This document shows, piece by piece, positions 26,714 through 41,700 of a DNA stretch of 64,000 nt. The position numbers were made by a program, and so were the translations under genes. Below the pieces are notes generated by a model. The model was not told the origin of the DNA, did no database searches, and saw only the letters and a list, made by a program, of their open reading frames with translations. How positions within the stretch are numbered: position 1 is the first letter of the stretch; every line of letters starts with the position of its first letter. The stretch covers positions 14,415 to 78,414 of the forward strand of contig NW_002060966.1 of assembly GCF_000150275.1 (NCBI RefSeq), in the 5' to 3' direction. The DNA is from Trichoplax adhaerens (taxonomy: Eukaryota; Placozoa; Uniplacotomia; Trichoplacea; Trichoplacidae).

Positions 26714-29700
26714 CTATAAAAAAATTCAGTGGTAATGATGAGAGTATGAGTAACTGTTAAAAGTTAGAGTAGGTATTTAAATTAAAACAGCATCGCTAAA
26801 AACGAAATTGCCAAATTCACTTACGTTTCCATCAACTTTGCTGGACCAAAAAATGACCCTCGGGAAATATAGGCCAATGAATTCTTTCGTAAATCTCTAA
26901 GACACGAAGATGCCGATTTTTGTTATTTTACAATTATGACATCGCAGAATGGTGTATAAAAAGATAAAGATTATCTCTTAGCAAGCAAAGAATTGACATT
27001 CTGTTTCAATATTTGAATCAAGCTGCTACGGTTTCTCCTCACCATAAATATTGGATAGGATAAAATGTTACTAAACTTATTAATGAGTTACAGATAATAT
27101 TATTATTAGAATTTATATGAGAAAGATAAAGTTAAAATTAAGATACTGTATCAAACTTGACGGAGTACAGACTCCGTAAATTAATCGTAGCGTTAGTTTC
27201 AGTAATTCAGATTTTATTAGTTGTTAATAACCTTTATTAATTAGGTACTCCTTAATTGTAATTCTATTAGTAGTCTAGTCATACTTGTTGTAGGCTCGAG
27301 CAGAATGGTGTACTTACAGAGATGACAACTAATATTCACACATAGTAATTTCTGTTACTTTGTGCTGAGCCTTTGATTGTTAATTGGCTCTTAATTACTT
27401 CGTAACTCATTAGTGTTGTTTATGCCGTGTACCATACTGAACCATATAAACAGCCGGCTCTACAAATCTATATATTTTTAGGGTAATTTACCTAAGCTGT
27501 GCACGAAGTGCAGCCGAGCTAGGGCATATAAAGCCCGGTGCTCTCATTAGCTAGTGAGCTAATGATTGACCGTGTAGTATACGCGTGTAGTTAGAGTAGT
27601 CTTGGATGTCAAGACTACCTTGGTTTGATAAACTAATTTAAAAGCATAAGTCTAGTCTACTCTTAGCCCGTAAGGGGCACATTTGGCTGTTGTAGCTTTA
27701 GTATTTATACAGATTCAAAGACTCAGGTTTTCTTGTCGTGAGCTGAACACGACACTATCTTAACATCAATACATATTACTTATTAGACTGCAGTGTTGAG
27801 GGTATTTAACTGAACTCTACTGGTTATCGTAATATATTTAAATTAGTACATGTTACCTACAGTAATTACTAGGTTAAATTCTCTATAGTCAAGTAAATTA
27901 CTCTTTAGTTTCTTAGTTAACATTCCTTTTCTCTGAATTCTGGAAATACATGCACATAAGTATATAAGCCAGCTACTAAAATTATTTAAGATCAGTTGTA
28001 ATGGGAGTTACTTAGTGGAGTACGTTACTTCTTCGATAAAGCTAATTCATAGCAAGTTTTACTTTGGCTCATTTTTCAGTCACAAACGTGTGATACAAGG
28101 GTACGCATATGTGAAAATCAAATTGATTTTCAAATATCTAAATGTATGAATATATCAGTACTGAATAATGATCAATAATGTACAGTGGCACTATTATTAA
28201 TGTGGTTCATATTCGTCCAACATCAGCTGCTTTTCGTAATGTGATGTTAATTTGGATAATGTAAATGGATCAAACGGTTACAAATATCAATCTTTGTAAG
28301 AAAGCTGCGATATCGTTTATCGACTAACTAGGAAGAAATCGGAAATACGGTATGGTGAATAAAATTTGCTTTCCATTTCTACGTAAAGCACTTACAACTT
28401 TCGCAGGCTTGGCAACCCCTTAAAGCATCCTTCTTGGAGATTGTTGATCTTATTTTTGCTTGCATCGCTTTATTATCAATTTATGATTTTATAGTTTAGT
28501 GCTAGCAGTATTTGTACTTTGTGCTCAAATATAAATTAACATAGGCAAAATAAATCTTCCCTAAATTTAAGACTTACATTTCTTGTATATTGGGAAATAT
28601 TTCTACAAAATCAAGATTTAGGCCACACACTTCTGCTATTTGATTGCTGGAGATATTACTAGTTCAAGTAGGCACACGTTATGATAGCTACGTTACTTGT
28701 TAATAACTCTAAACTTTATCAGTCTTAAGATTATGCTGTAGTCAAATTCTTGCTAAGAAATGAGTAAAGTATAACATTACCCGATACATTTGATAATGAA
28801 ATCAGATCATGAGTATCCAAGATATAAACTTACAGCTTTTTCAGATTTATATATCGAATTATTTGTGTAGATTTAATGCTTTTTAGACTATTTTCTGCAA
28901 TACTCCTGAAATAAATGTTAAATATTGTTATGAAATCGCTTTTAAATATTTATGTTAGAGCTTTTTGATTTGCTTCAAAATGAGGAAAGAAAACAGCATA
29001 AGTTTGCAAATTTCGTTTATTATCTGTAGTATACCGAACTATTAAGGTACCACAGAAACTATTTATCGGAATATCAAAAGCTAGATATTAACTATTCAAC
29101 GCCAACAATGCAATATATTCTTCGTATGATATTATTACTACAGTCATTGGCCTCTTCTTTAGCATTGAAATTATGTTTATATTTTTTGGTATAAAAGAAT
29201 TAGTATTTTAATGTAAACATTCTTGATTAAATTATAAAGGCGAGTATTTTATTCATCTTACAGTTCCGTTATTAAATTTAAATCGTTGCCAGAGACATCA
29301 AACATATCAAATTCACGTAAGTTGTTGCCATTTAATGATCTGTTATTAATGAAAGACTTGATAATATTAATTATATGCGCCTGCTATGAAGTTTACGTAA
29401 TTAACTCTAACTCTTGAATACTTGAAGAAGTTTAGAATATGAAGTTCTTTGAAGTATCATTATTCTTAGAATATTATCTTGTTGTATCGTACTGTTAATA
29501 TAATATCTTGTACTTACAAAACTCTAAGATAATCAAATGCAAACGCTTTTTCTGGGATGGCTGAAATGTTGCATTTATTTAGATGACTATAAACAGGATT
29601 ATTGATTGTCAAGTTAGGACAGGTAACGCTTTATAAAATTTTTCCTATTATCATGTTTCTTTAAATACTTGAGAAGACTAATACTGCAAGTTTTACTTTA

Positions 29701-32700
29701 TTATTAAAGGTAGTGGTCTATGAGTTAGGGTTATTTGCTACTTTAAATATCATCAGTATCGAATTAAATTCAAAATATAAAAAAATTCTAAATGTTCTAG
29801 TGGGGTATAAACAATTACTCATACTGTAATCGCTAAATGTGTATTAGCGTATCAAAACAATTTAGGATATCGTGCAATCATTTTTTGACTAGAGGCATTT
29901 TTAATTTAGTACATAAATTTATTCAAATAGTTCCAGTAACAAATAACTAACACTAACTGTCAGTCCTAAGCTATACAACTGTTATTTTTTAATTAATCTT
30001 CAGTAAGAGGCTTTTCACTCTGAATTTTGATTATTATAATAAAAACCTTGTTGGTGCCATAATACAGATAATTTTTAATTCTATATTCGCTATATTATGC
30101 TATAAAAAACAAATTTTCGTTTTTTCGGTATAACTTATTTATTTAAATTATAAACTATGAAGTATTTGTATTTAAGGAGAATTATATAAAAAAATATCAA
30201 TCTACATATATCATTGTCACAAACTTATGTTGCGAACTACTACACTAAACTAATAGATTACTTATGCCTTACTCCACTACACCTAGAGTTCTAGTGTATG
30301 GCACTTCTATACTACTTACGGTCACACTGGGATAAGACTGTTCTACAAGATTAGTATACTTTTTACTAATGGAGTAGCTGAGTACCTTCTCGTACACGAT
30401 CTAATAAAGAACTCAGGAACTGAACATTCGCTCGTCCTTTATACCCTTCCACTAAATTTGTGGTGCACACATAGTAACTTTACAATATAATATTTACATG
30501 ATTTGTATAGCTAAATACTAACAAAATCTATTTAATTAGCAAGTACGGTGCTTTGCTCCGTAACAATCATCATAACAGTCTATTATGGCTTGACTACTAT
30601 CCAATTGGATTTATAATTGAAGGAATTAGTAACTTTTGACCTTGCATGTTTTTCAATTATTAATGCATAATCTTCGAGAGTGCGACAAAAGATTATTAAT
30701 TACTTACATCCCAATTAGAAATGGCCCGACACGTTCATATAAATCTCTTACGAAGGTGTTTAATATTATTGGATTATCGCTTACATCTCTATATTATTAA
30801 AAAAAATTTGGAAACCTTTATTGATCCTTCCCAGATAGTAGTTTATCTTAGTTAGAAACAGCTCATAAAAGATTTAATAAAGGAAATTGTAGTTGAAGCC
30901 GAAACCTCATTAGATGAACATAATTTTGGTATTCACAATGTAGTAGAAGTATTAACTGTAATGATGTGACAATATTTAGGATTTATAAGATGATCTACAG
31001 TATACTAATGTGCCAATTTGAGGGTAAAGATTTATTTACATACAATTTTAAATTGATTATTGCTGCCATTCCATTAATAAATCTAGGCCAGTTATTACCT
31101 ACCAATTTTCTACAAAAGTAATGATAAAGTTTTTGTTTCTATTATTATCATTGAAAAGGCATACAGTAACTACTATTAAGAATTTTGAGAATAATCGTTT
31201 TTAATATAAAATTAGACTAATTTTTAACTCTAGTCTTTATCATTCCATTAAAGCAAACTTACAAGTCGTTAACTAAATTCAATTTATCTAGAAAGTCTTT
31301 CTGCACATCTATTCCATTTGCAATCAGATTGGTGTAGCTCATATCACTGATAAAGATATACAAAGTAAAGGCTGAACTCTAGCAATACCGTTTATTAAGC
31401 TAATGATATTAAGTTCTTTATCAATGAACCATTAGCCAGCAACTTACATTTTAGTGACTTGATAGAATAAGCGATCACAGTTGCCGTCAAATTCTAGGAT
31501 ATTGTTATATGCTAAATTTCTAAAATTGAACAGCAACAGAATCTGATTAGTCTGCCTTATTTCTGATAGTTTATAAGAATATTAACATAAAGATTTAAAA
31601 CTGCAGGGAAGAACTGCAGCGGTTAAAAATAATTGCCAATTGAACTTATTACTTACAGAGATCTGAGTACAGGAGGCAATCCTGAGCAATTCAAGTACGT
31701 AATCTTGTTTCCAGCTAAATTGCTAAAATTAAAATTGATTCAATTGCTATATTGAGAAAAGTCATAAGTTATACTGTATAAAATTATCTATTTTAGCCTT
31801 CGATAATATTCCGCAAAATACTTAAAAAATATTATTTATACAAATCTTCACAATAACTTAGCATCTGCCTTCTGATTTATTGTCACGGTACGCCGTTACT
31901 AATTAAGTAACTGTAAATTAATGAATGCTTATGAATAGATAAGATAAGGTTATGTGCTATGTTTTAATGCGCTTGTAGCTGATAATAGGATGGTAGAAAT
32001 GAGATAAAAATAGCAGTTGTTAGCAGTTAATTTACTGTAGGTTTATAAGGTGTGTTAATCTCTAAAAATTGAGCTGTACATGTGTAATGTAACTTAGTAT
32101 TGTGATTGTAGACTATTAGCCATGTGTAGTATAATGTACGGTAGATATTTATCCTAAGAGATATTTGGTAGCTGTAACTATAGACTGTAGTAGTATAGAC
32201 TCTATGCTAGAGTACAGATGGCTATATACAGTAAGCTGTTGAGTTACTAATATGGCTATAGGTAAAAATAGAACTGTAAATCATATATTATGATATGGTT
32301 AATTCATTGTACTTTGGCTGGTGTGAATAATGCCTACGTAAGTAATGTAGTCGTATCCATATTGGATTAATGATGGTCCGCAGTAGAATAGTGTTACTAA
32401 GAATAATTTAAATATGTGTAAAATAAGGTAAAAGGTTGCCATGCGGATTATAGCTGCGAATGCTACGAAAAGTATAAAAGCATGCAACTATAGATTATTC
32501 TGTTAGTTCGTAGTAGAAGTCTTTAGTAGTAGTATTCGGCTAGAGTAGAGCTGTGTAGTTAATCTTTGTATAAGATTCAATAAAGCCCTTATTTTTCTAA
32601 AATTTGGAATTTCGTGATCGGTATATATCACAACATGGACGAAGGTTAAGCGTCTTAACACCTGATAGCTTGTAGCTATCTAAGTCTGAGAATATCGACA

Positions 32701-35700
32701 TGTATATTTAGTAATGGTATTATACTAATTAATGTAACTTGTAAAGCATGAATTCTCACTCGTTAATATTGGAATTCACTGTAGAAACCTATTTAAGCGC
32801 GTGTGTTTGTAGAATAAAGTAAGTAATTGCTCAAGAAACGGCAAGACTCATATCGTGAAGAATAGTGTAATAATTAGTCAGTTGTCTGTGGAGATCAGCC
32901 GAGAAATCGAGTTCTCAAATACTTCTCTCATTGAAACTGTAGTACTGGGAGAAAAAAACCCAAGGTTTAAGTAACTACACTAGAGTTCTTTACTTTCCTT
33001 TGCCACAAGTGAGGGTTGTGACATTTATATATAATACTTATTTGATTACATCTACGAAACATCGCTAATAATCCAATAAAAAGAGTATAAAAACAAAATT
33101 CAAGGCCTAAATTAATAACTGTTTGACATATGCCAAGTTGAATTAAGAAATTTTTGTGGATTAAACGAAATTGTAATAGTTCTCATTAGTTATGGTAAAA
33201 TATTTGTCGTTTCTTTTAACTGATTCAAAGACTATCATGCTTGTTATAGCTATGGGTAATTCACCTACAATTTGTATCACTTAACAATAGATGTTATAAG
33301 AAGTATACAATATATATAAATTGTCTACTAAATATGAGTTCGTTCTTTCGTATATTTACTTACAGGTTTTCAAGAAAAGTTAATCCCAATTCGTCTTGAT
33401 CAGACAAGGTTACTTTGTTATTACTTAAATCGCTGAATGAAGAAAAAGAACCTGATTACACTTTTGGTGCAATTAATTTATCGCGTATGTAATAAAGTAG
33501 CCATCTTGCTTACAGAATTCTTAAATTTCGGTAACGTGAAAGCAATTTATTTCTTAATTCGGTTATAGCATTATTACTTAAATACCTGAAATTAAATTAC
33601 TTAGATTACCTATACAAAACCATACATACTGGTAAATTCAGAATTATCTTAAGGTCTAAAATTGCAATTTTGATGAAATTTTATTATCAGTGATTTGAAT
33701 TGTATAGGTAACTAAAATCACTTACAATTGGCTGAGGTACGGTAATGTGACATTAAAGATCTTTGCAATATCTTCAATGCGATTAGAATTTAAGTTTCTT
33801 TTATATGTAGGTAAATGAGGCAAGATTAATAATTATAAGACATATCCAGAATTTCTTTAGATTAAATAAATGTTAAAGTCTTCACCAAAAGGACAAGAAT
33901 GGCATAATGTGCCTAATAATGAAGTATTAATATATCTTACAATATTCGTATGTTTTGCAATCCTTTCAAAATAGGATAAAGTTCCGATATTTGGTTATGT
34001 TGCAGATGCCTAAATGAAGTATTACGTATAAGTGTTAAAAAATTATTTAAACGAAGTAAAAATAAACGTCTTACTAGGTAAGCGTTATACATATATCTTA
34101 CAAAGTATTCAACTTTGTATTCATGAAGTAGTTTTCTCTCAAAATTCCAATCTGGTTATAATCAAGGTACCTTATAAGAAAATAGTCAATTGTGATATAA
34201 GAAATAGTTCTCAGCGTGTCTTTAGATGCATAAATTCTAATGCTTATTTAATGCAATTAGTGTACATAATTTGGTACAGTAAATCGAAATATTGGTTTTT
34301 TCATTAATAAAATGAATTCCTAAAAATTATAAAACAGTAGCATAACCCTAAGATATATATTAATTTAAAGTTTACGAAAAGAAATTAAATTGATGGCGTA
34401 TATTATAATCGCAATTACAATACGATTTACAAAATCAACAGATTACTTACAGCTCTTTCAGACTTGTTAATTTTGCAAAATCTTGAACGTTTACGAATGT
34501 TATACGATTCGATGTTAACGATCTAGACGGTAAATTTATCAATTATATCTTCTGTTATTTAACACTCCTGATAGCTGCGCTATTTTATTCTTAAATAACT
34601 GTATCTATATAATATATATCAGTTTGTGGATAAAATGTCAAGATACAAATAGTAATAATCTAATTCGACGCAAAATTACAAAACTGTATTTGCTATGTTA
34701 GTAGAATCAGGGACCACTTAATCAAAATTGTACTCCCGCACGATTTTGATTGAATAATCCCATATAGAATGTTAATAATTTATTAGGTAATATGCCAAAT
34801 TTTCCAAACAACACTACCTCATTGTATAAATATTAAGCACTAAAAATGCGATTGTAATTAGAACATAATGTATAATGCTATACAAAGTAGACAAAGTAAT
34901 AAGTAGTGCTCAAATAGCGCTTATTTTTCAAGTACATCTTCATCCTCATGATTACTACTTTTCGCAAAGCACAACACTTGTCAATTTTATAATAATTAAG
35001 CTATCCCTTAATTTAATACTAGTATAAATTAAGTCCTAACAAATTCAACCGTCCAAATATACTTACCGCAATAGAAGTATTCATATACTACTCATATGGA
35101 AAAGTTTATTCGGTTAGATAACATGCTATACTTAGCTCATAAACTTACACCACAATAAGTTGAGATAGTGATCTTATAAAATCTAATTTCTTTAGCTTGT
35201 TATTCCTTACAAATCTACAAAATTATCACCAGAAAATAATTTATAGGAGATTCTAATAGGAAATTTTCCAATAATTTTTTAGTAAAATCATTAAAAATTG
35301 AAGAAGTAAATAAAGCATTTTTAAAGATTCTTTAAGGCTGTAAACTATGTAACCAAACCAACTCTGGTATAGCTATTGCAAGGAATAGCCTTTTGAATCA
35401 ACTTACAATGATTGTAACCTTGACAAAGGTTCTAACGCGTCTATATGTATAAAATCAAGACGATTGGAGGAGATATTTCTGCAGCATTTAGATAGAATTT
35501 AGCGGTTAATAGTATTTAATTCGTACTGTAACATTAAATAGAATGGAAAAGACACCTTTATCTAACATTTTAACGTTTAATTTTTCTTCATTCCATGAAA
35601 TGACAACATTCGCAATGAATTTGTTTAATGAAATAATTAAATTTTAATTATAATTGATACAAAACAATTTCACTCATTTCGACAGAATTAAGTAATATGG

Positions 35701-38700
35701 CATTTTACTGATAAAATAATTGATAATTATAACTATTAGAATCAAGAATAATCGGTTTGAAATTATACACTGATCAAAGAAAAACTACCTCATTACCGTT
35801 AGGTTTACAGTCTACCAAAAGAAATCTATTTTCTAATCAACAATTACTATCTATCTTTGAATAGAAACTAGCTCAACTTCTACCGACTCATTAAATATTT
35901 TTTCCAAGGACATATTACATTGTAATTCATTACTCAGTTGGTTCATTTTAAAGCTTTTTAAACAAACAAAATTTTAAAAGCAACAATGTCAAGCCTACGA
36001 ATTAGTTAGCATAATGCTAAATTTGCCTGTCTTATTCAGAAGATGGATTAGAAATTTTACTAGTAAGTAATAACGTAAATTTATTTCAAGTTACACCAAA
36101 AAATCATCTAATTATATTATAAGGGCCGTAACTTTTTCCAGCATTAACGGAAAAGGTGCAAATAGGGCTTACATTGAAAGCACCTGATTGTAGTTCTTCA
36201 TCTCGAACAGATTTTTCACGCTTCTTATGTTGGTATACCTATTGCCTGTTAAATCACTAATATAAATTTCAATAGAAATATTGGTAAGTTAAAGTAAACA
36301 AATATAAATATGACTAAATGCTTACATTAATTTCTGCTTAGGTTCAAACTCCAGTGATAATACTTACAGACTAATTAGGTGATCCAGAGTAGAAAAATTG
36401 AGTAGCTTTGATTCGTGAAGTTTATTGTAAGATAAATTACTTTTTTCAAGCAAGATAAAAAATGTAAATATTGTAACGAAATAATTAGGATATCAAAAGT
36501 TAAATGCATTAAAATGAAGTTATAGCGTTAATTAAAATTTTTTGTCATTGCATCACTAAACAAATTCATTCCTAAATTGACTTACAGGGTTCTACAGTCC
36601 CCAAACTCTAGGTGTCTTATTTCTAATAGAAAGTTGTTGGTCAAATCCCTGTATTAGAAAAATATTTATTAAAAGGAACAATCAATAGAAATGAAATATT
36701 CCGCGATATGTTACTATAATAAAGCTTTTTCTTTAAATATTTTCTAGATTAATAGTCTTATAACTCAGTCATTTGCTCTTTTGGGACTGTGCTTCAATTT
36801 GTTGCTATGCAACAAACATGGTCGATTTTATTCCGATTACGCAATAATGGAGTTGTCATAACATTTATGTAACCATAGAACTTGTTAGGACTTACAAGCT
36901 ATGTATCACTGTGGCCTTCCTTCCACTGCTAGCTAATTTACTTTTGCTATAAAGCTTTAATGGATATGATCTTGATAGTCCTCTAAATAGATATAAGTGA
37001 TCATTAATAAGTAATGTATCATGAAATTATATTGTAATACTTTCAATGTGCTATAATATTAAATTTTAGTGCAATGTCTTAGTTGTTTATAAGAAAATAT
37101 CACTAAGTGTAAACATATCATAAGATTAAATCAGAAGTTAGATGTATAGCATACAAGAAATCCATAAATGTCACAACAGGTAATTTAAATTCTTGAAAAT
37201 TTCTGATAGGGTTGCCGCTAAGCTCTCTAATAAAATTATATTTATAATAGACTTTCTTGGTAAATGTTTTAGTTCATTTCACCAGATATCTTTTAAAACT
37301 GTATATAAATTTAATGTAATTAATCAAAATCTGGTTTACATAGTGAATAAATTAATTATTAAAGAAGTTGCACTTACAGTGATTGTAATTTTATCAGGCC
37401 TGAGAATGCATTAGAATCAATATAAGATATTTTGTTGGTTTGTAAACGTCTAAGCATGACAGAAAACATATCAAAGACAAGAAATTACTCATCATATAAG
37501 TAAATACTTCAGCTCTAGCTATTCACTTGGTAACAATCAAAGTGACTAAGTAAAAAAAAATTATCGTAAAATAAAAAGGTTTATATACTGCTATAGAGTT
37601 TAACGTTAGCTATATGGATTGGTTATAATTTAGAATAAATAAAAGCATAATTTTCAAGAATTTATAGTTGTGACAGTGTTATATACTGTATTAGAGTAGA
37701 AGTATCTATGTTAGGATAATTTTGTTAGCCTATCCTTTTTATTCAACTTTGGATATACTGTGTTTTAAAATAGCACTGGCTTTTTATGACATTCACATAT
37801 ATATAAATACATATACTGAAATTAATAGTTATATTATGGAATTCGAATTATCTACTTACAATTCGAATCATTGTGATTGTAACTTACTTATGGTAGATTA
37901 TAGATTATCGTAGAAATGTCCCGTTATACGACATATCGTAATCTGACTATTCTGTATTAGTCATCAGATGTCAATCTTCGTGAATACTGTTGTCTGCATC
38001 AGGGAGCATTAGCTAAAATTAATGTCTAATTCAGTGAATGATTCCAAAGTTAATCGTACTAACTATGACTCATGAATTATTGAGGAAGAGTATATAATCG
38101 CAATATATCGTATAATAAAGTTAATTCTTAAACTTAGTGTTTAATGTAAAATACGAGGCATCTAAGTCTTTGTGCAGTCTACAGGTAGAGCAAAAGTGTT
38201 TCTGAGAGTGCAGATATCGTTCCTTGATACGTGGTTCAAGGAATTGATTTATTGATCGTACATTACGTTATCGTGCTGCAATGCTGTTTTGTGGCCATAG
38301 TGGAGAGCTTAATTAAATTATTAACATAACTGATTGTTAAAAATCTCCTATGTAACTAGAAAACGGATCTTAAACACTATCTTCACTAGCACTCGTGTTT
38401 CCAACTAACTTAGGCACCTATCGTAGTTGAACTAACTCTCAGCTACACAAATGAGCTACTAATGAGTAATAGGTTTAAATTATTCGCTTTATTTACGTTA
38501 ATCTTAGTCGTAAAATGTACTGAAGAAAAACGTAAGAACATTCTTAGCAAAAATAGTCAAGTGATCCTGCAAGTGACTAAATGGAACTGAGCAGCTAAGC
38601 TAGTGCTCGGCTTTTTATAGTCTCGGCCCACACCGATGGTGCTCTTGTGAATATTCTTGACATAGTAATTTACACTGTACAGTATACATATCCTAGTATA

Positions 38701-41700
38701 GGAGTTCAGTCAGAAGAAGTTAACATAGATCGGTATAAGTCAACGCTAATTAACATTAAATGAACTAATGAGCCAACTAGAGCCTCAAGGCTCTGCAAAG
38801 TAATTACACCTTACACTTAAGGAGTTATTAGTTAACGTTTACTAACTAAGTGTGTTAGCTCCGACTCGTCAACAATATTGAACTTTCTGATACCTTGGCA
38901 ATAACAACTTATTAATAAACATTAATATCTAATATGCTACTGGAGCAAACAACAATTTAAATGAGATAGTTTAATTAACATAGCAGTTATTATTTCGGAG
39001 CATAGCTCCGTAACACTGATCTTTTATTGAATGCACTAGTAATGAGAGGTTGAGATAATTTTTCCGTAAGTTGATACAAAATAACTTGCATTAGTAACGA
39101 AATACGAATAACTTCCAAAGTTAGTTAGCGGTATCAGTTTTAGAGCTTTTAAATTAGCTTAGTAATGCGCAAATTACGTAAGTGAATATGAATAACTAAG
39201 TTTTAAGATTTAGTATCTTTCCTATTATTACATTTCAATATTTGCTTGCTTTGCATTGTCCTTAACTTTGACATCAAACAATTTTCCAAAGTAAAAATAA
39301 AATGAATAGCCGAATCAATGCGTCATTCATAAAAAGAATTACAAGGGGTAAATGTATGCTTGTGTTACAGTGTTATATACTGTATTACAGTAGAAATATC
39401 TATATTTGGATAATTCTGTTAGACTATCCTTATTTAGTTAACTTCTAATTTGGATATACTATATTTTAATATAGCACTGACTTTTTATGACAGTGACACT
39501 TATACACATACTGAAATTAATAGTTATAATAGGGAATGCAAATCATCTACTTACAGTTCGAATCATTGTGATTGTAATTTACTTATGGTAGATTGTAAAT
39601 TATCATGGAAATGTTCCGTGATAGGACATATCGTAATCTGACTATTCTGTATTAGTCATTATATATCTATATTCGTAAATACTGTTGTCTGCATTAAGGG
39701 AGCAGTAGCTATACTTAATATCTAATTCAGTAAATGATTCCGAGGTTAATTGTATTAACTATGACTCATGAACTATTGAGGAATAGTATATAAATGCAGT
39801 ATATCGTGCAATAAAGAGAATTCTCAAACTTAGTGTTTAACGTAAAATACGAGGCGTTTAAGTCTTTGTGTAGTCTGCTAATAGAGCAAAAGTGTTTGTG
39901 ATAGTGCAGATATCGTTCCTTGATTCGTGGTTCAAGGAATTGACTTATTGATCGTATATTGCGTTATCTCGTTGCAAAGCTGTTTTGTGACAGCTTGCTA
40001 CTTACAATATTTTAAGATTCGTAAGATACTCAAACTGATAGGCGCTTAATGATTGAAGTTCATTTTCATTTAGATTTCTAGGTCAATTTCAAGAATTTTA
40101 AAGAAATTATTATTATTATTATGGGTAAATATAGTTTATATCGTTCGTCAAACAAATACAAATATTAGTGAACTCACAAGTCCTTAAGACTAATCAACGG
40201 TGTAAAGATAACGGAATCCAAATGAGTTAATTTATTACCAGCCAAATCTCTATTTCATATTATTGAAGAAATGATAGAATCAGTACATTGATAGCTAGTT
40301 AAATAAAATTAATGCAAGCCTGATTATCTTTATAGCATAAGATACAGTCTGGAAGCAATAACCAACTAAAAAACTTTTTTCAATTAAGACAAAATAATTA
40401 AAAGCAATTTTCCTTCGCAGAAATATTTAAATTCTGCTACAACTACGGTATCTACCAATTAGGAGTAATTGGAAAATTAGCTGAATGCAATGGTGGCAAT
40501 GCAGTAGCTTTTATTTACCAAAAAATTTAGATATAGTTTTATATTTCGATCTGTTTTTTTTACGTACAAAGTGGTAAGATTGAATAAATCTTCAAATGCT
40601 GTGGCATTGATTACGGAGATGTTATTGAATGTTAGCTCCCTAAGAATAAAAATTCGATAAGTACTTTAAAATTTTTTAATATATTGTATGATTTTATAAT
40701 ATGCTGGGAGAATTTTAACATTAATGATTTTTGCCGAGTAAAAGACATTTGAAGGAATTATTGTTAATAACAATTTTAGACCTGCAATTGATAAAAAGAT
40801 AAGTAATAAATAATTACAGTTTTAAAAGACTTTCAAGGCCGGAAAACTGGTAGCTCTCCAACAAATTTAATCGGCTATTAATGATACTCCTATTTAATAT
40901 TCAAACAGACGTGAATAATTTTTCAAGAATTCATCTTTCACTAATTTACGTAGAAAAGTTTCAATATTAACAGAGCTTGTAAATGTCACTTAATGAAGAT
41001 ATAAAGCACTCCAAAACTATGTAACTGTGACAAAAGCGAATTAAAAGCATAACAATTATTTACTAATTAAGTCATTAAAGTATATTTTGTGCACAGAAAT
41101 ATTGATAACTGCGAGTACGTGAAAACTATTGCGGTTGTTGTAAAATATTAATTAAAGTACAATTATTTTGTTTATGAAAGGATTTTAAAGAAGTGTTATA
41201 GAAAATATTTATTAATTTATTCATCAAATTATAGAAAACAATTTCGACCTTATGATAATAATTGTTCATAAATAAAATGAGGATTTAGGTAGCTGATTTG
41301 ATATGTAGTACTAAACTGCGCGAATTGATCTTAAAAGCCAATAGTAAAGTAGAATAGTATACACGTTGATCATGTAGTTGTCTATGGGATGAAATGTAGA
41401 GCAGTACCGATTAGATCAGTACAGAGACTGATATTAGACGAGTAATTCTTCATAATGCCAAATTACAAGGCAATTTTACGGGACCAACGAAGGTAGAGTA
41501 TACCTATTTTATATTATCGCCTTGTGTCATAACCTAGAGCATGATAGTAACTTACAAAGATGTTGCCATGAGCATGGATTTAAATATTTTAGTAGGAAGA
41601 TGGGATATGATATTGTTGTCCATAACTCTACAAAAAATTATTTATATTAATTGAGAATGTTAAAAATCGAAACATGACGGCTTACTGAGTTTCACTTTCG

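Noticed and set aside
37722-37913. Two similar plus-strand ORFs, 37722-37913 and 39450-39641
   Set aside because: Both lie inside R2 LTR copies and simply mirror their similarity.
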